From the NCBI GenBank assembly GCA_002633025.1, contig NMRB01001606.1, positions 39,832 through 103,831 of the forward strand: 64,000 nucleotides of DNA, in the 5' to 3' direction. Below the pieces are notes generated by a model. It was not told the DNA's origin and did no database searches. It saw nothing but the letters and a program-made list of their open reading frames with translations. A program made the translations under genes and the position numbers. This DNA comes from Notospermus geniculatus. Lineage: Eukaryota > Nemertea > Pilidiophora > Heteronemertea > Lineidae. Of this stretch, positions 24,884-34,904 are shown piece by piece; positions within the stretch are counted from its first letter, which is position 1; each line of letters starts with the position of its first letter.

Positions 24884-25213
24884 AGATGAAAGATGCAATC
24901 AAGTCAAAAAAACACTGAGTGTGGATCATGCTGCAACAGCTCATCAGCTTGTCCAATTTCTGTTATGATAGCAGTCAACTCATTAAGGAAATTTTGGAGC
25001 AGATGAAAGACGCAATCAAGTAACAAAAAAAAACGTTGAGTGGGATCATGGTGTAGCAGCTTGTCCAATTTCTGTTATGATAGCAGTCAGCTGATTAAGG
25101 AAACTTTTGGAGCAGATGAAAGACGCAATCAAGTAACAAAAAAAACGTTGAGTGGGATCATGCTGTAGCAGCTTGTCCAATTCCTGTTATGATAGCAGTC
25201 AACTGATTAAGGT
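24884..25213. repeat. Three tandem copies of a ~115-bp unit
   Basis: Units begin AGATGAAAGA[TC]GCAATCAAG and run through CAGCTTGTCCAATT and GATAGCAGTCA[AG]CT to GATTAAGG. The second and third units are closer to each other than to the first. No coding signal. Confidence 0.8.
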
Positions 25214-25544
25214 AACTAGGAGCTACACAAAGGTGGCCTTGTAAGAAAGGGAGATTCTAGAGGCTTATTTGGGCCTGACAGCCTGTGTATGAATCACAAA
25301 TTGTTTCTAGTCTCCTTTTTGGCTTGGTTGGCTATTTGTACAAGCTAGTCTGCATTATGTTAGAATTCTATAGCAAATTAACACATCTGGGCAAAAATAA
25401 ACAAGAAGCTATGCTCAAAAGGGCTAGGATTGTTCTTCTAATTAAAGGGACAAACTTCTTTGGGAAAACAGCAATAATCACCCTTACACTTATAACATAC
25501 ATTTCAAGAAATACGTTTATAGAGTTTCATATCCAAAGATCCAG

Positions 25545-25592
25545 CCTGACGAAGATCCCGGTTGGGGTCGAAAATTTGCTTAAACCTCTGGA
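25545..25592 (+). repeat. Hammerhead-like repeat copy 2
   Basis: CCTGACGAAGATCCCGGTTG then GGGTCGAAAATTTGC. It has the same order of CTGANGA box, central hairpin and GAAA box as the copies at 5171 and 28269. The central stem tolerates one G-T wobble (GATCCC/GGGGTC). Confidence 0.45.
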
Positions 25593-25689
25593 AAAGACTC
25601 CTTGTTTTAAAAGCCTTTAATTTCGAATGTAGGAACCTTCCCCCCCNNCCCCCCCCCCCCCCCGAAAAACCTCCCCAGGTAAAAATCCA

Positions 25690-26005
25690 TCCGGACAATA
25701 TCCTCCGGGAAAAAATCTGGAAAACTTTATATTTTCTATAAAAATACTGGTGTTATTGAAGAAAAACTAATTTTTTTCCATAAAACTGGGTTTATACCGA
25801 TGATTGAAAAACCAATTTTATCGTAAAAAACTTGGTTTTATTGAAAACAACCAAGTTTTATTGTGAAAATATAAGTTTTATGACAAAAACTAGGCTTTTT
25901 AGGAGAAAAACTTAGTTTTGGTAAAAAAACTTATATTTTATCCATAAAAAACTAAGTTTTCTAAGCATAAAACTAGGTTTTAGTGCAAAAATATAGGTTT
26001 TTTGA
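25690..26005. repeat. Degenerate array of short palindromes (AAAACTTGGTTTT type)
   Basis: About ten irregular units of the form AAAACT[TA][AG]GTTTTA spaced by T/G/A-rich linkers, each nearly self-complementary. The stretch is strongly AT-rich and has no open frame. It is either a decayed satellite or a run of short hairpins. Confidence 0.6.
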
Positions 26006-26162
26006 ATAAATGGACAATCCGCTTGCCCTATACGCCTGACACGTGACCCCTGGTGGAAGCCTGCTTACGAATTGCTAATTTGCATTGAGTAGATTGAGCA
26101 ATTGGGGTGAGGCTATAAAATGTCCACCAGTGCGTTTATGTTTATTCTAGATGTACAACCAT

Positions 26163-26555
26163 CACTGTAAAAACGAATGGGCTCGAGAGACCCATGATTT
26201 TGTCCACTACCTGGACACATGGGTTTTTTAATGTGTTCAATGGAGAATGGGTTTATGGTGCCCAGAATATTTGTTCTTCGAACCTGAAACGGACAGGTCT
26301 ATAGGTTCCAGTGACCCATAATGAGAGTTTCATCGGTCACTTTGGCCCATCTACGAATGCTACCGTGGGGTGTTGGCACCCATGAGCAGCAATAGTAGAT
26401 GGGCCAAAGTGACCTGTGAAACTGGTCATTATGGGTTACTGGAACCTAAGGACCTCCTCGTTTCAGGCTCGAAGAACAAATATTCTGGGTACCATGGACC
26501 CATTCTCATCTCAAACCCACGTGTCCAGGTAGTGGACAAAATCGTTTTTACAGTG
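26163..26555. mobile_element. 393-bp fold-back MITE, family C (CACTGTAAAAACGA), copy 1
   Basis: Ends CACTGTAAAAACGA and TCGTTTTTACAGTG are inverted repeats. The arms pair through most of the length (ATTTTGTCCACTACCTGGAC, GGCCCATCTAC and others) around a GCTACCGTGGGGTGTTGGCA centre. The second copy at 26804-27196 has the same length. Confidence 0.9.
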
Positions 26556-26803
26556 AACAGGAGACAATTGGTGTCATTTTGTAGGAATATCATTCTTCTA
26601 TTCAATCTCCATGCAGTGGTGAGAAATTTGGAAATGTCAAGAGTTATTGCCGTTGAGTGTGCATCAAGAGGACAGGTGCTGCCCTCTGAGCTAAGCAGAA
26701 GGAATTAAACCTGGAGAGATTTTGTAACATTTGTGGCAAACGTTACAAAATCTCTCCATGCAGTGGTGAGATTCTGTAACCTTCTGTATTCTTCGGACCC
26801 CTN

Positions 26804-27196
26804 CACTGTAAAAACGAATGGGCTCGAGAGACCCATGATTTTGTCCACTACCTGGACACATGGGTTTTGAAACGTGTTCAATGGAGAATGGGTCCATGGT
26901 GCCCAGAATATTTGTTCTTCGAGCCTGAAACGGACAGGTCTATAGGTTCCAGTAACCCATAATGAGAGTTTCATCGGTCACTTTGGCCCATCTACGAATG
27001 CTACCGTGGGGTGTTGGCACCCATGAGCAGCAATAGTAGATGGGCCAAACTGACCTATGAAACTGGTCATTATGGGTTACTGGAACCTAAGGACCTCCTC
27101 GTTTCAGGCTCGAAGAACAAATATTCTGGGTACCATGGACCCATTCTCATCTCAAACCCACGTGTCCAGGTAGTGGACAAAATCGTTTTTACAGTG
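26804..27196. mobile_element. 393-bp fold-back MITE, family C, copy 2
   Basis: Differs from copy 1 at roughly ten positions. It begins immediately after a single N at 26803 and ends (TTTTTACAGTG) directly against an ATG opening a plus-strand frame at 27197. The terminal TTTTTACAG looks like a splice acceptor. Confidence 0.9.
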
Positions 27197-27448
27197 ATGG
27201 CTGCGAAGGATACCGGTATGTCAATGAAAGAGAAACAGAGACAATATCGAAATTGCGTGAAACAGATAATCAAACAGGTGAAGAAGGCTAAGGAACTCAA
27301 CTACAATGTTGTATTTGGATATGTTTTAACGGGAGGAGGATTGAATGTTTTAGGGACTCCGTCCTTGTGCCAGGCCCTTGAACTGGGACTGAAGTGGATC
27401 AAGACGGTTGATGCAGCACGCCCGCAACAGATGCAGACAAGGACCTAG
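27197..27448 (+). CDS. Unidentified ORF, possible first exon or small gene
   Basis: ATG at 27197 opens MAAKDTGMSMKEKQRQYRNC and continues KQIIKQVKKAKELNYNVVFG to a TAG (83 residues). The composition looks protein-like: a basic helical stretch, then YNVVFGYVLTGGGLNVLG. I do not recognise the family. The frame also stays open upstream through the family C fold-back, so the ATG at the element boundary is only a guess. A donor-like ACCG|GTATGT at 27216 gives phase 1 and would join in frame to the exon at 28350, but would discard most of this peptide. A short GTACCTTTTTTACC microsatellite follows (about 27449-27525). Confidence 0.4.
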   Translation: MAAKDTGMSMKEKQRQYRNCVKQIIKQVKKAKELNYNVVFGYVLTGGGLNVLGTPSLCQALELGLKWIKTVDAARPQQMQTRT

Positions 27449-27525
27449 TACCTTTTTTACCAGTACCTTTTTTACCGTACCTTTTTTACCTATACCTTTT
27501 TTACCTGTACCTTTTTTACCGTATA
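27449..27525. repeat. Short tandem repeat (GTACCTTTTTTACC units)
   Basis: Five near-identical units of TACCTTTTTTACC with short spacers, directly after the stop codon of the preceding ORF. Confidence 0.85.
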
Positions 27526-27527
27526 CC

Positions 27528-27801
27528 AACAATTACATGTATATATTTCACTCATGTCTCCTTCTTCGTGAGCTCTTTCAATGTCACTTATTGCGTCAGT
27601 TTTCTTCACAGCTGACAAACAAAAGTTAGGCCTACAGTTTTCCGATTTTCCAACGGGCGATTCTGTCCCACAGCGCCGAGAAATAATAACGCTGTAAAAC
27701 TGGCGCCACGGAACAAAAAAAATCATGTTCCAAGACGCGGCGACGGGCGATTCTGTCCCACAGCGCCAAGAAATTATAACGCTGTAAAACTGGCGCCACG
27801 G
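27528..27801. repeat. Left member of ~270-bp direct repeat pair
   Basis: Shares long near-identical sequence with 30130-30429, from ACATGTATATATTTCACTCA to CTGTAAAACTGGCGCCAC. Each contains two internal copies of an ~85-bp unit (GGGCGATTCTGTCCCACAGC and onward). The pair brackets the gene at 28350-29826. Confidence 0.85.
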
Positions 27802-28268
27802 TGTCAGTGAATCGAAATGTTTGAGTTGTTAGAAATTTAGGTCTCATACTTAAGATTTTCATTTTAAATTGCTGATAGGTAATTGAAAACAAAAGACTAA
27901 ATTATACCTATCTTAGCAGAAAGACAAACAATTATAAAAACCATAATCTTTTGAGATCAGCCGCCTCGGCCTCCAATTTGCTGCATCATAAAGTGACGTA
28001 CACGTATTTTAGCAGTACGATACATTTGGCAGCGTCTTTTCTGCTTCGCCTCCTTTGCATTTCATCATGTATAAGGCATCTTTGGTATGTTTAAATGATT
28101 GCATTTATTAAAAGGGCAACAATATCATAATTTTGAGAATTGGTGAGCTTAGGTCAATTCGGCTCGAGACTGGCATTTCGTCATTTCGTTAGTTCTTTAT
28201 TTCGTCATTTCGTTCAGTATAATAAGCCGATCCAGCTCAGTCTTTTCTGGAATCGCTACTAGAAAGTG

Positions 28269-28316
28269 CCTGAGGAAGACCCCGCTTTGGGGTCGAAAAT
28301 TTGCGAAATTCTGAGA
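28269..28316 (+). repeat. Hammerhead-like repeat copy 3 (best preserved)
   Basis: CCTGAGGAAGACCCCGCTTT, then GGGGTCGAAAATTTGCGAAA, then TTC. It has a CTGAGGA box, an intact GACCCC/GGGGTC stem and a GAA box. An AATTT/AAATT stem with GCG loop follows, then a C at the position of the hammerhead cleavage nucleotide. One extra A follows the CTGAGGA box, and the closing stem I is weak. Confidence 0.5.
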
Positions 28317-28349
28317 CGACTTTTCATATTACATGTATATCGTTGGCAG

Positions 28350-29826
28350 ACACATCACGTGAGGATGTGATCATCCAAATTTCAGATTCAATTGATAAAT
28401 GTTTTCAAAATAGTTCCTTCAGTGAATCTGGAGAAAATTATCATCCGACAATCAGGCTACCAACATCTTCTCTTTCTACAGGAAAGGCAGCCGACGCTAA
28501 AATAAAATATAGTGAGGAGGACATCCCATGCTGGTGGCCCAAAGATGTCGAGTTCTCAGGCATAACAAGAACTCGAACCAAGGAGGAACTAATAAAGGCT
28601 GCAGAGGCAGGGCTGCAGTTCAACAGAGCGCAAGGAAGAGATGCTAGCCAGGTATGAATACATGTCATGCAGGTGAATGTAGGTAAAAAAGGTACAAGAT
28701 GAAATTTTGTCTTGAATTTGCTATCTGCAGGTCCATTCCATGCAAAGTGGTCCTGGGTCAGAAAAATAAAATGTTGAGTTTTTCAGCTTGGATGCATATT
28801 TTTTCAAAATATGATCCACAAACTACCAAGAAATGATGATGACAGTTTCAGTCATTGCACGGGTCATTTTTGCCAGGGCAAAATGTTGTATTCCCGCTTA
28901 CGATCAATTGATTTTCCAGGATGACCGGGATATGGACGAACAGGCAGAAGATGATATTGATGATGAGAGTCGGAAGATTGAGGAGGAAGATGTTGAAGAG
29001 GATGGAGATACGGACAGGGACACAGACACAAACAGCCAGGTATGCTAAAATACAATACAATGCCATATGGTCTGAAAGAACAAGGTGTGGACAAAATAAT
29101 TCATTCCAACGCGAATCATACAAATGACATCATTTATTTCAGGAGAGCTTTGGAGAGCCAATAGGGAGTAGCACGCCAGAAAAGAGCCTTTGGAAAGAAT
29201 CCGACGAGAGCTTTTCTCTTCTCAGCAGAGGGCCAAATCCCATTACCAAGGTACATGTAATTCCATCCACAAATAAAACATGCGTGTTTTCTCCAAAACC
29301 GAATTGGGTCGTTTCCAAAAACACCAAAAACCCATGGAATTTCAAAAATTAGGGCAACGCCGCTTCTTTCTGACGATGTGCGGGCCAAACCTTACATGCA
29401 TTTTCATGTACGCTATTTCACTGTTATCTTTTGCAGTTAAAACCGGATGCAGTTGAAGCCATGCGTCAACGGGTTTGGGTAGAGGAACGCCAGGCACGCC
29501 AACTGACGACCCCTAGAAAAGTCCAGTCCGCCCCAGCATCCTCACCAGCACGCCAACAGATGACGCCAATGCATAACCAGCCCGCCCCGTCATCCATATC
29601 CGCACGCCAACAGATGACGCCAAGGCGTAACCAGCCCGCCCCATCATCCTCAAACGCACGCAAGATGGCGATGATGATGACCAAAGACAACCGGCCAACC
29701 TCAGCATCCTCACCAGCACGCCAGATGATGACCCCTCATGACAACCAGCCCGCCCCAGCAACAGAGAGACGCGGCCAACGGGCAAAGCGCCAGAAGGTGG
29801 CATACACTCCCTCTGCCTGGGTTTAA
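28350..29826 (+). CDS. Multi-exon gene of unknown function with QMTP repeats (3' part)
   Basis: Four exons are bounded by good splice sites: 28350-28651 (enters needing one base from a previous exon), 28920-29039, 29143-29250 and 29437-29826. All internal junctions are phase 0 and the frame closes at a TAA (29824-29826). The product has at least 305 residues. Exon 1 has a CWWPKDVEF motif followed by TRTKEELIKAAEAGL. Exon 2 is acidic (Asp/Glu repeats). Exon 3 is Ser-rich. Exon 4 begins LKPDAVEAMRQRVWVEERQA, then has four imperfect repeats of the type S-x-x-A-R-Q-[QM]-M-T-P-x-x-N-Q-P-A-P, and ends with a basic RRGQRAKRQK tract resembling a nuclear localisation signal. I do not recognise the family; a nuclear protein is inferred. 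An AATAAA lies at 30126. Confidence 0.7.
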
Positions 29827-30125
29827 TGAGGAACCGGAGGAACTAACGTCACGACGTGGCGCTGCGAGCGGTGCGACCGAAGTCAGTTTATTTTTTGCTA
29901 ACGTTATTTCCATTCTGGCGTGAAAACCGTTTGTTTCGGTCCCTTGGCATAAAAATTTAAAGTTCTGCATTTTCGGTAGTTTCTCTCATAAAATGAAGAG
30001 ATCATGAGATAGGTTAGCGTACTTTTAGTAGATAGGCTTCTTTTCCGGGCAAAATCTGACAAATGCTTGTAATTCCTGTCCTTTTTTTTGTACATGTATT
30101 ATACTGTCTTCTGATGATGAGGAGG

Positions 30126-30131
30126 AATAAA
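30126..30131 (+). terminator. Candidate polyadenylation signal AATAAA
   Basis: AATAAA about 300 bp after the stop codon of the plus-strand gene, close to the start of the right direct repeat. Position is suitable, but no cleavage data exist. Confidence 0.4.
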
Positions 30132-30429
30132 CAATACATGTATATATTTCACTCATGTCTCCTTCTTCGTGGGCTCTTTCAATGTCACTTATTGCGTCAG
30201 TTTTCTTCACAGCTGACAAACAAAAGTTAGGCCTACAGTTTTCCTATTTTCCGACGGGCGATTCTGTCCCACAGCGCCGAGAAATAATAACGCTGTAAAA
30301 CTGGCGTCACGGAACAAGAAAATCATGTTCCAAGACGCGGCGACGGGCGATTCTGTCCCACAGCGCCAAGAAATAATAACGCTGTAAAACTGGCGCCACA
30401 GAACAAGAAAATCATGTTCCAAGACGCGG
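30130..30429. repeat. Right member of ~270-bp direct repeat pair
   Basis: Counterpart of 27528-27801, with the internal ~85-bp unit again duplicated plus the start of another unit. It ends abruptly at a single N (30430), so the true right boundary is not resolved. Confidence 0.85.
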
Positions 30430-30725
30430 NTACGTTAAGGAACGTTCTAAAATACGACCCGAAGATACGATGGCAGCACTGTCAGTGATGAGGCCTCCCA
30501 AAAACTTCGCGGACGCGGTACGGTACCTCTTCCTCCACTTCTGTCATTTGACTAGTCAACAGGGATGCCGCCATTCTGACGTAATCAGGGGTTCTTATTC
30601 TCGCACTTGTTTGTACGGCGTCATCTGACTGATCATGCCATGTCCCATTTTCGGTAAATGTTCCGATAGGCCTATTCCCAATCTATAGGCCCTATTAAAA
30701 GTGAAACGATGTCCCCGACACTACC

Positions 30726-30820
30726 CATCCTGAGAACATCAGGGGTTCTTAGCGCTCGCTCCCTCGGGTCACCGCACCGCGGCGACGAAGGGAGCGAGCG
30801 CTAAGAACCCCCTGATGTTA
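30726..30820. mobile_element. Fold-back MITE, family B
   Basis: CATCCTGAGAACATCAGGGG, then TTCTTAGCGCTCGCTCCCT, with the inverse on the right. Same family as 18454-18552. A further fragment lies at about 31145-31255. Confidence 0.8.
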
Positions 30821-31257
30821 TGCCGACACCACGAAATAGTCTACTGATAAGATGGTATCGAGAGGCATAGTTCGACTAACTTGGAGGAATTAGTAGAATT
30901 CCTCCAAGGACTAACTAAATGAGAACCGGACTAATTTATCGGTCAATGACGTCACATTCTTGCGGAGTGTCACGGGCAATCACGCAAACCAGCCCCACCC
31001 ATCTTTTCAGCCATTCCGCCCCACAACTACTGAAACACAGTTTTTTTGTGGATCAAGAAAGATACCTGTCATTTTCTGCGAAATAACAACCAAAACCATC
31101 CTGAGGTTCAGTGGTTCCGCTTGCTCTCTCTGTCACCGGGAAGCATCCTGAGAATATCAGGCGTTCTTACTGCTCGCTCCCTTCGTCACCGCAGGAGGAG
31201 CGAGGTAAAAACCCCTGCTGTGGGAGGATGCCGGGAAGTGACGAAGGGAGGAAGGGT

Positions 31258-31459
31258 AAAGGCCTGTATCCACTAGTCCGGGTTACCGCTGCGGTTTGCC
31301 GCACCGAGATTTTTTCACAGGGTTTTGGATAATCCTTCGATTTGGATAACCCTTCGATGGTTTAACAATACATGGCGTGTTAATTATCCCAATGCCTGTG
31401 AAAATCGCTCCCGCACCGCAAACCGCACAGGAAGCCGTTGTAGTGGATACAGGCCTTTA
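31258..31459. mobile_element. Fold-back MITE (TAAAGGCCTGTATCCACTA termini)
   Basis: Perfect terminal inverted repeats TAAAGGCCTGTATCCACTA / TAGTGGATACAGGCCTTTA, with GCGGTTTGC blocks pairing further inside. About 202 bp. Confidence 0.85.
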
Positions 31460-31735
31460 TGGCTACCCCGGAAAATTATCGCTGCCACCTGAAAAAAATG
31501 TTTACCAGTGCTCAGTGCACCTTTAAGTTTCACATATTTCATCTCGATCTGGCCTTTTTTGCATTGATTTTGAAGAAAAGAATGTTTTTTATGACTATCA
31601 TTTTAATTTATGATAAGCCTATACTCCTAATTATCATAACAAGGCCTACATGGTTAAATATTAAGCGGATTGGAAAAATGGCATGTACACTGTATTGTGT
31701 TGCAATATTCAATAACTTTTATTTTTCATGTAATG

Positions 31736-31912
31736 TTTCATTCATCATTCAATGTTCACATTTTTCATTCAATGTTTGCAAATTCTTCATTCAATGTTGC
31801 GAATTCATCGTTCGATGTTGTGAATTATACATTCGATGTTGCCGCATTATGCATTCAAAGTTGTAACAATTTGTCATTCGATGTGTGCTAAATATTTTTC
31901 ATTCAAAAACGG
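31736..31912. repeat. Degenerate ~22-25-bp tandem array (CATTCAATGTT)
   Basis: Seven or eight units built on CATTC[AG]ATGTTG with variable AATT-containing linkers. One reading frame stays open through it, giving a Cys- and Phe-rich peptide, but this is a repeat artefact. Confidence 0.75.
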
Positions 31913-31918
31913 AATTAT

Positions 31919-32252
31919 GGGTAATGTATTTCAGGAAATGGTTCGTACCACAAATGTCCCTCCTGCCAGTGCGTAGCCGCATGTCATGTAGGATCGAAAG
32001 AGTTCATGGCGTATCTTGAATTTTTAAATTTCCAATTCGTATCAACGAAGTGGAAACGAAAGATAAATTTCAAAGTTTAATATACATGTACACTGTGCCT
32101 CTGTCGTTCTAACGTCATAGGCTAAAAGGCGCTCTTGCAGCAGGCGACCTTTATGGTACCAGCCATTTCCTGAAATACATTATGTCATCCCTGGATATGA
32201 CGTCCAATTTCGTATTTCGTACTTCGTTTTTCGTCAGATTTGCGAAAACTCC
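31919..32252. mobile_element. Fold-back MITE, family D, left-truncated
   Basis: Matches the family at 46936-47331. The right end GCGAAAACTCCCTA is complete, but the outer left arm is missing (begins at GTAATGTATTTCAGGAAATG). It ends only 25 bp from the stop codon of sulfotransferase copy 1. Confidence 0.8.
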
Positions 32253-32277
32253 CTAATACGTGTGGCGACGAGGTTAT

Positions 32278-33842
32278 TTACTCGTAGTCGAATTCAAGAC
32301 CAGTTCCGTCCCACTCTGCCTTGATGACTGCATCAAACCTTTCGTTCTGATCCACGGTGAAGTGGTTCTTCCAATCGCCTATCTTTCCCTTGCGCATGAA
32401 CGGACATATATCATTACGTATTTCCGGTATGTCGGTGTAGTTGGTCATGGGGTTGGCCTTCATGACATCAAATCGTGTTGCTCTGGTGATCCTGTCCAGG
32501 ATTTCATCGTTTAAATTCGCTTTCCCACAAAATTTTGCAATTTTCGCGATTTCTCGTTTCGGTTCGCGTACTAAATCTTCGTACTTCAGGAAGAGGATGT
32601 TGGGTAAATGACGGTAGCGCCACCAACCGACGTAATGATGAAATATATTGCCGTACAGAACTCCGTCGAGATCTGCCATTGCCCTTTCGAAGAAATCGCT
32701 CCATGTGCCAGAAAAATATCCAAGGTCATCGCACATTCTGTAGAAATGGAACATCGAGACCAGCGCATCTTTCGGATTTCGCATCACGTACAAGAACTGT
32801 ACCTTCTGCTCCAATACGACATCCTTCATGACGTCAAATGTAAGGTGCGTTTTCAGTGTCCGTGGCCGTTCCATCTTGTCGAGGAGGACCTCCAGTTTTT
32901 CTGGGTTCTCTTCTGTAGCTACTTCCAAGAAGGGAACTCGGACGTATATGTAGTCTTTATTGGCTTTTTCGACATCACCATCATGACGAACCAGATACAC
33001 CATTTCTTGTGTGATAGTAGTACCTGAAAGTGATGTCAGTGCAATATAAGCTACGGTTACACCTGTTGAAAATACCCGACGCGTGTTTTTCCAGACCCGT
33101 GTCAAACCCGTGTGTACAAAAAGCCCGGCGAGAGGTCACACAATTACACTGTAGTTAAGTAGCCCGGCGACAGGTGCGCTGCATGCACCGCCGACTCTTC
33201 GGTCATTTCTGTATTGACACACACTGTTGGAGGCGCGAAAACGCCGTCACTATGGCTGCGCCATCTGTAGCCGTGCTAAGAACTAACGAAAACACGGGGA
33301 TTTGGAAAAGCACGGCGAGCTTGCCGTGTTTCAAAAACCCATATTTTTCAGACACGTGTTTCCCGGCAATTCATAGGTGTGACCGCAAAAAAACGGGGAT
33401 TTTATGTAGTGTAACCACGGCTTACGTACTACCCACAAGATCAGCTCCTGTCAAAAGTAGCCTACATTACATGTATGTAGCCAATTGCCCATATCAGATA
33501 GTTGAACCCCCTGGTCAGAAATTAAAAAATGGTAGGCTAGACTGATTACTAGTAGCCCATTACAGCAATGATTATTGTCCTGCAGGCCCCTCATATCAGT
33601 GAACCATTACGTGCGGAGAGAACGCCGACGCTTTAACACTACCGCAACTCACCTGTTTTCGGATAAGATGCAACGATGACATCATCCGGAAGGTACCTTA
33701 CTTGCTGGACCTCCCGTATCCTTGATTCGGGCTCCATATTGGACAAAGTCATCCCATGGCACTGGTGGGATCCGACGATTTGATGTTTCAACGATTGAAT
33801 CGTCTTGTCCTCCCCACCGTGTTTTTCAGAGGTTCCAGACAT
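32278..33842 (-). CDS. Cytosolic sulfotransferase copy 1 (two exons)
   Basis: Exon 1 is 33653-33842 and exon 2 is 32278-33023, giving 311 residues, typical for SULTs. These enzymes transfer sulfate from PAPS to hydroxyl or amine groups of small molecules in the cytosol. The phase-1 intron splits the P-loop, and splicing restores SYPKTGTT, the 5'-phosphosulfate-binding motif. KTHL holds the catalytic His, RNPKDALVSMFHFYR binds the 3'-phosphate, and FMRKGKIGDWK is the C-terminal PAPS motif. KNHFTVDQNE fits the KxxxTVxxxE dimer motif. The start MSGTSEK was chosen because copy 3 has an in-frame stop just before it. The 629-bp intron contains a fold-back at 33047-33424. The substrate cannot be predicted. 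Confidence 0.93.
33047..33424. mobile_element. Fold-back MITE in the intron of sulfotransferase copy 1
   Basis: Terminal inverted repeats TAAGCTACGGTTACAC / GTGTAACCACGGCTTA, with CGTGTTT..CCCG blocks inside. About 378 bp. Absent from the other copies' introns, so it inserted after the duplications. Confidence 0.8.
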
Positions 33843-34904
33843 GACTTCACAAAAAACTGCAACCGAGCACAATGCACGCTCGACACTGAATGCCCTAGAA
33901 TCAAGGACACTCAAAAATCATTAAAAGCAACAGCTTCGTCGTTGTGTTTGAAGGTTTCACTGAGTTTAATGCTTCTCAGCTGGCCAAGCTTACGCCAAAA
34001 CAGCAACTACCAGCATCAGGACGTATCACGAAATGCAAAGGAAACCCTCATTAGCTGCAATAAAGGACGATTTCCTGTAAATGTTCCTTTGGGTAGAAAT
34101 CGAAAATTCAACATGGTGTTCACAGTTTGTCGTATTTGGGCCTTTAAATCACCTTCTTGTGACTTATCATGATTGATAGGCAATGTAATTGGGACACTAA
34201 TATACAATCATGTAGCCATGCATAGGCCCTAATTGGGCCGTTGAGGTCAAGCAATCTGTCGGGATCTTGGGAGCGACACCAGATCTGCATGTCGCTAGAA
34301 CCAGAAATATATGGAGTAATACATTTCTGTTTAACAGAAACCGTTTTTTTGCACTCGAACGTATATACGCTATAAATGTCCATTCCTTCATCATGATGGG
34401 ACACATGTTGTAAGATTGAAATAACTTAAAGATGATGTATCATGACTTCATTGTTTACATTCGATGTTTGTAAACATGGATGTTTACATTATGTTATGTT
34501 GGACTTTTGGGACATGCCAACCCACCAAATTGAACACTTCCGGTATATCAAATGAATTTCTAGAGGGGATGCCACCAACAAATTACTCATAAGACAAAGA
34601 AAGACTGGACACAAACAAACAAAATGTAAATAAAACAATGACTTTCGTGGCCCGCGAAAATACCCGCGATACATTATCTTTAAGCCACTGAATGCTTGTC
34701 CGCTGCTTCTAAACGATGCTATCATCGAAACAACTACTGCAGGACAATCATGGAAGATCTGAAAGAGTCTCAAGACATGAAATATGCTAATTCGTTGTTG
34801 CCAAATTCGAAATCTTTAGTCAAGTTTTTCTTGATGAGAGCATGCACCTAAGTTTCGCTTTTGTTTGCACAGGGAGTGTCATTAAAAAATAAAGGTATCC
34901 TTCC

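Noticed and set aside
24884-25213. CRISPR-like array
   Set aside because: Three long near-identical tandem units without unique spacers, in a eukaryotic genome.
29466-29803. Minus-strand ORFs opposite the QMTP repeat exon
   Set aside because: Antisense reading of a repetitive coding exon; the plus strand has matching splice phases and a better product.
31459-31866. 135-codon plus-strand ORF, Cys- and Phe-rich
   Set aside because: Its C-terminal part is a translation of the CATTCAATGTT tandem array and nothing supports a gene.
33843-33914. Upstream start MSVLDSRAF for sulfotransferase copies 1 and 2
   Set aside because: Copy 3 has an in-frame stop between this region and MSGTSEK, so the shared start is MSGTSEK.
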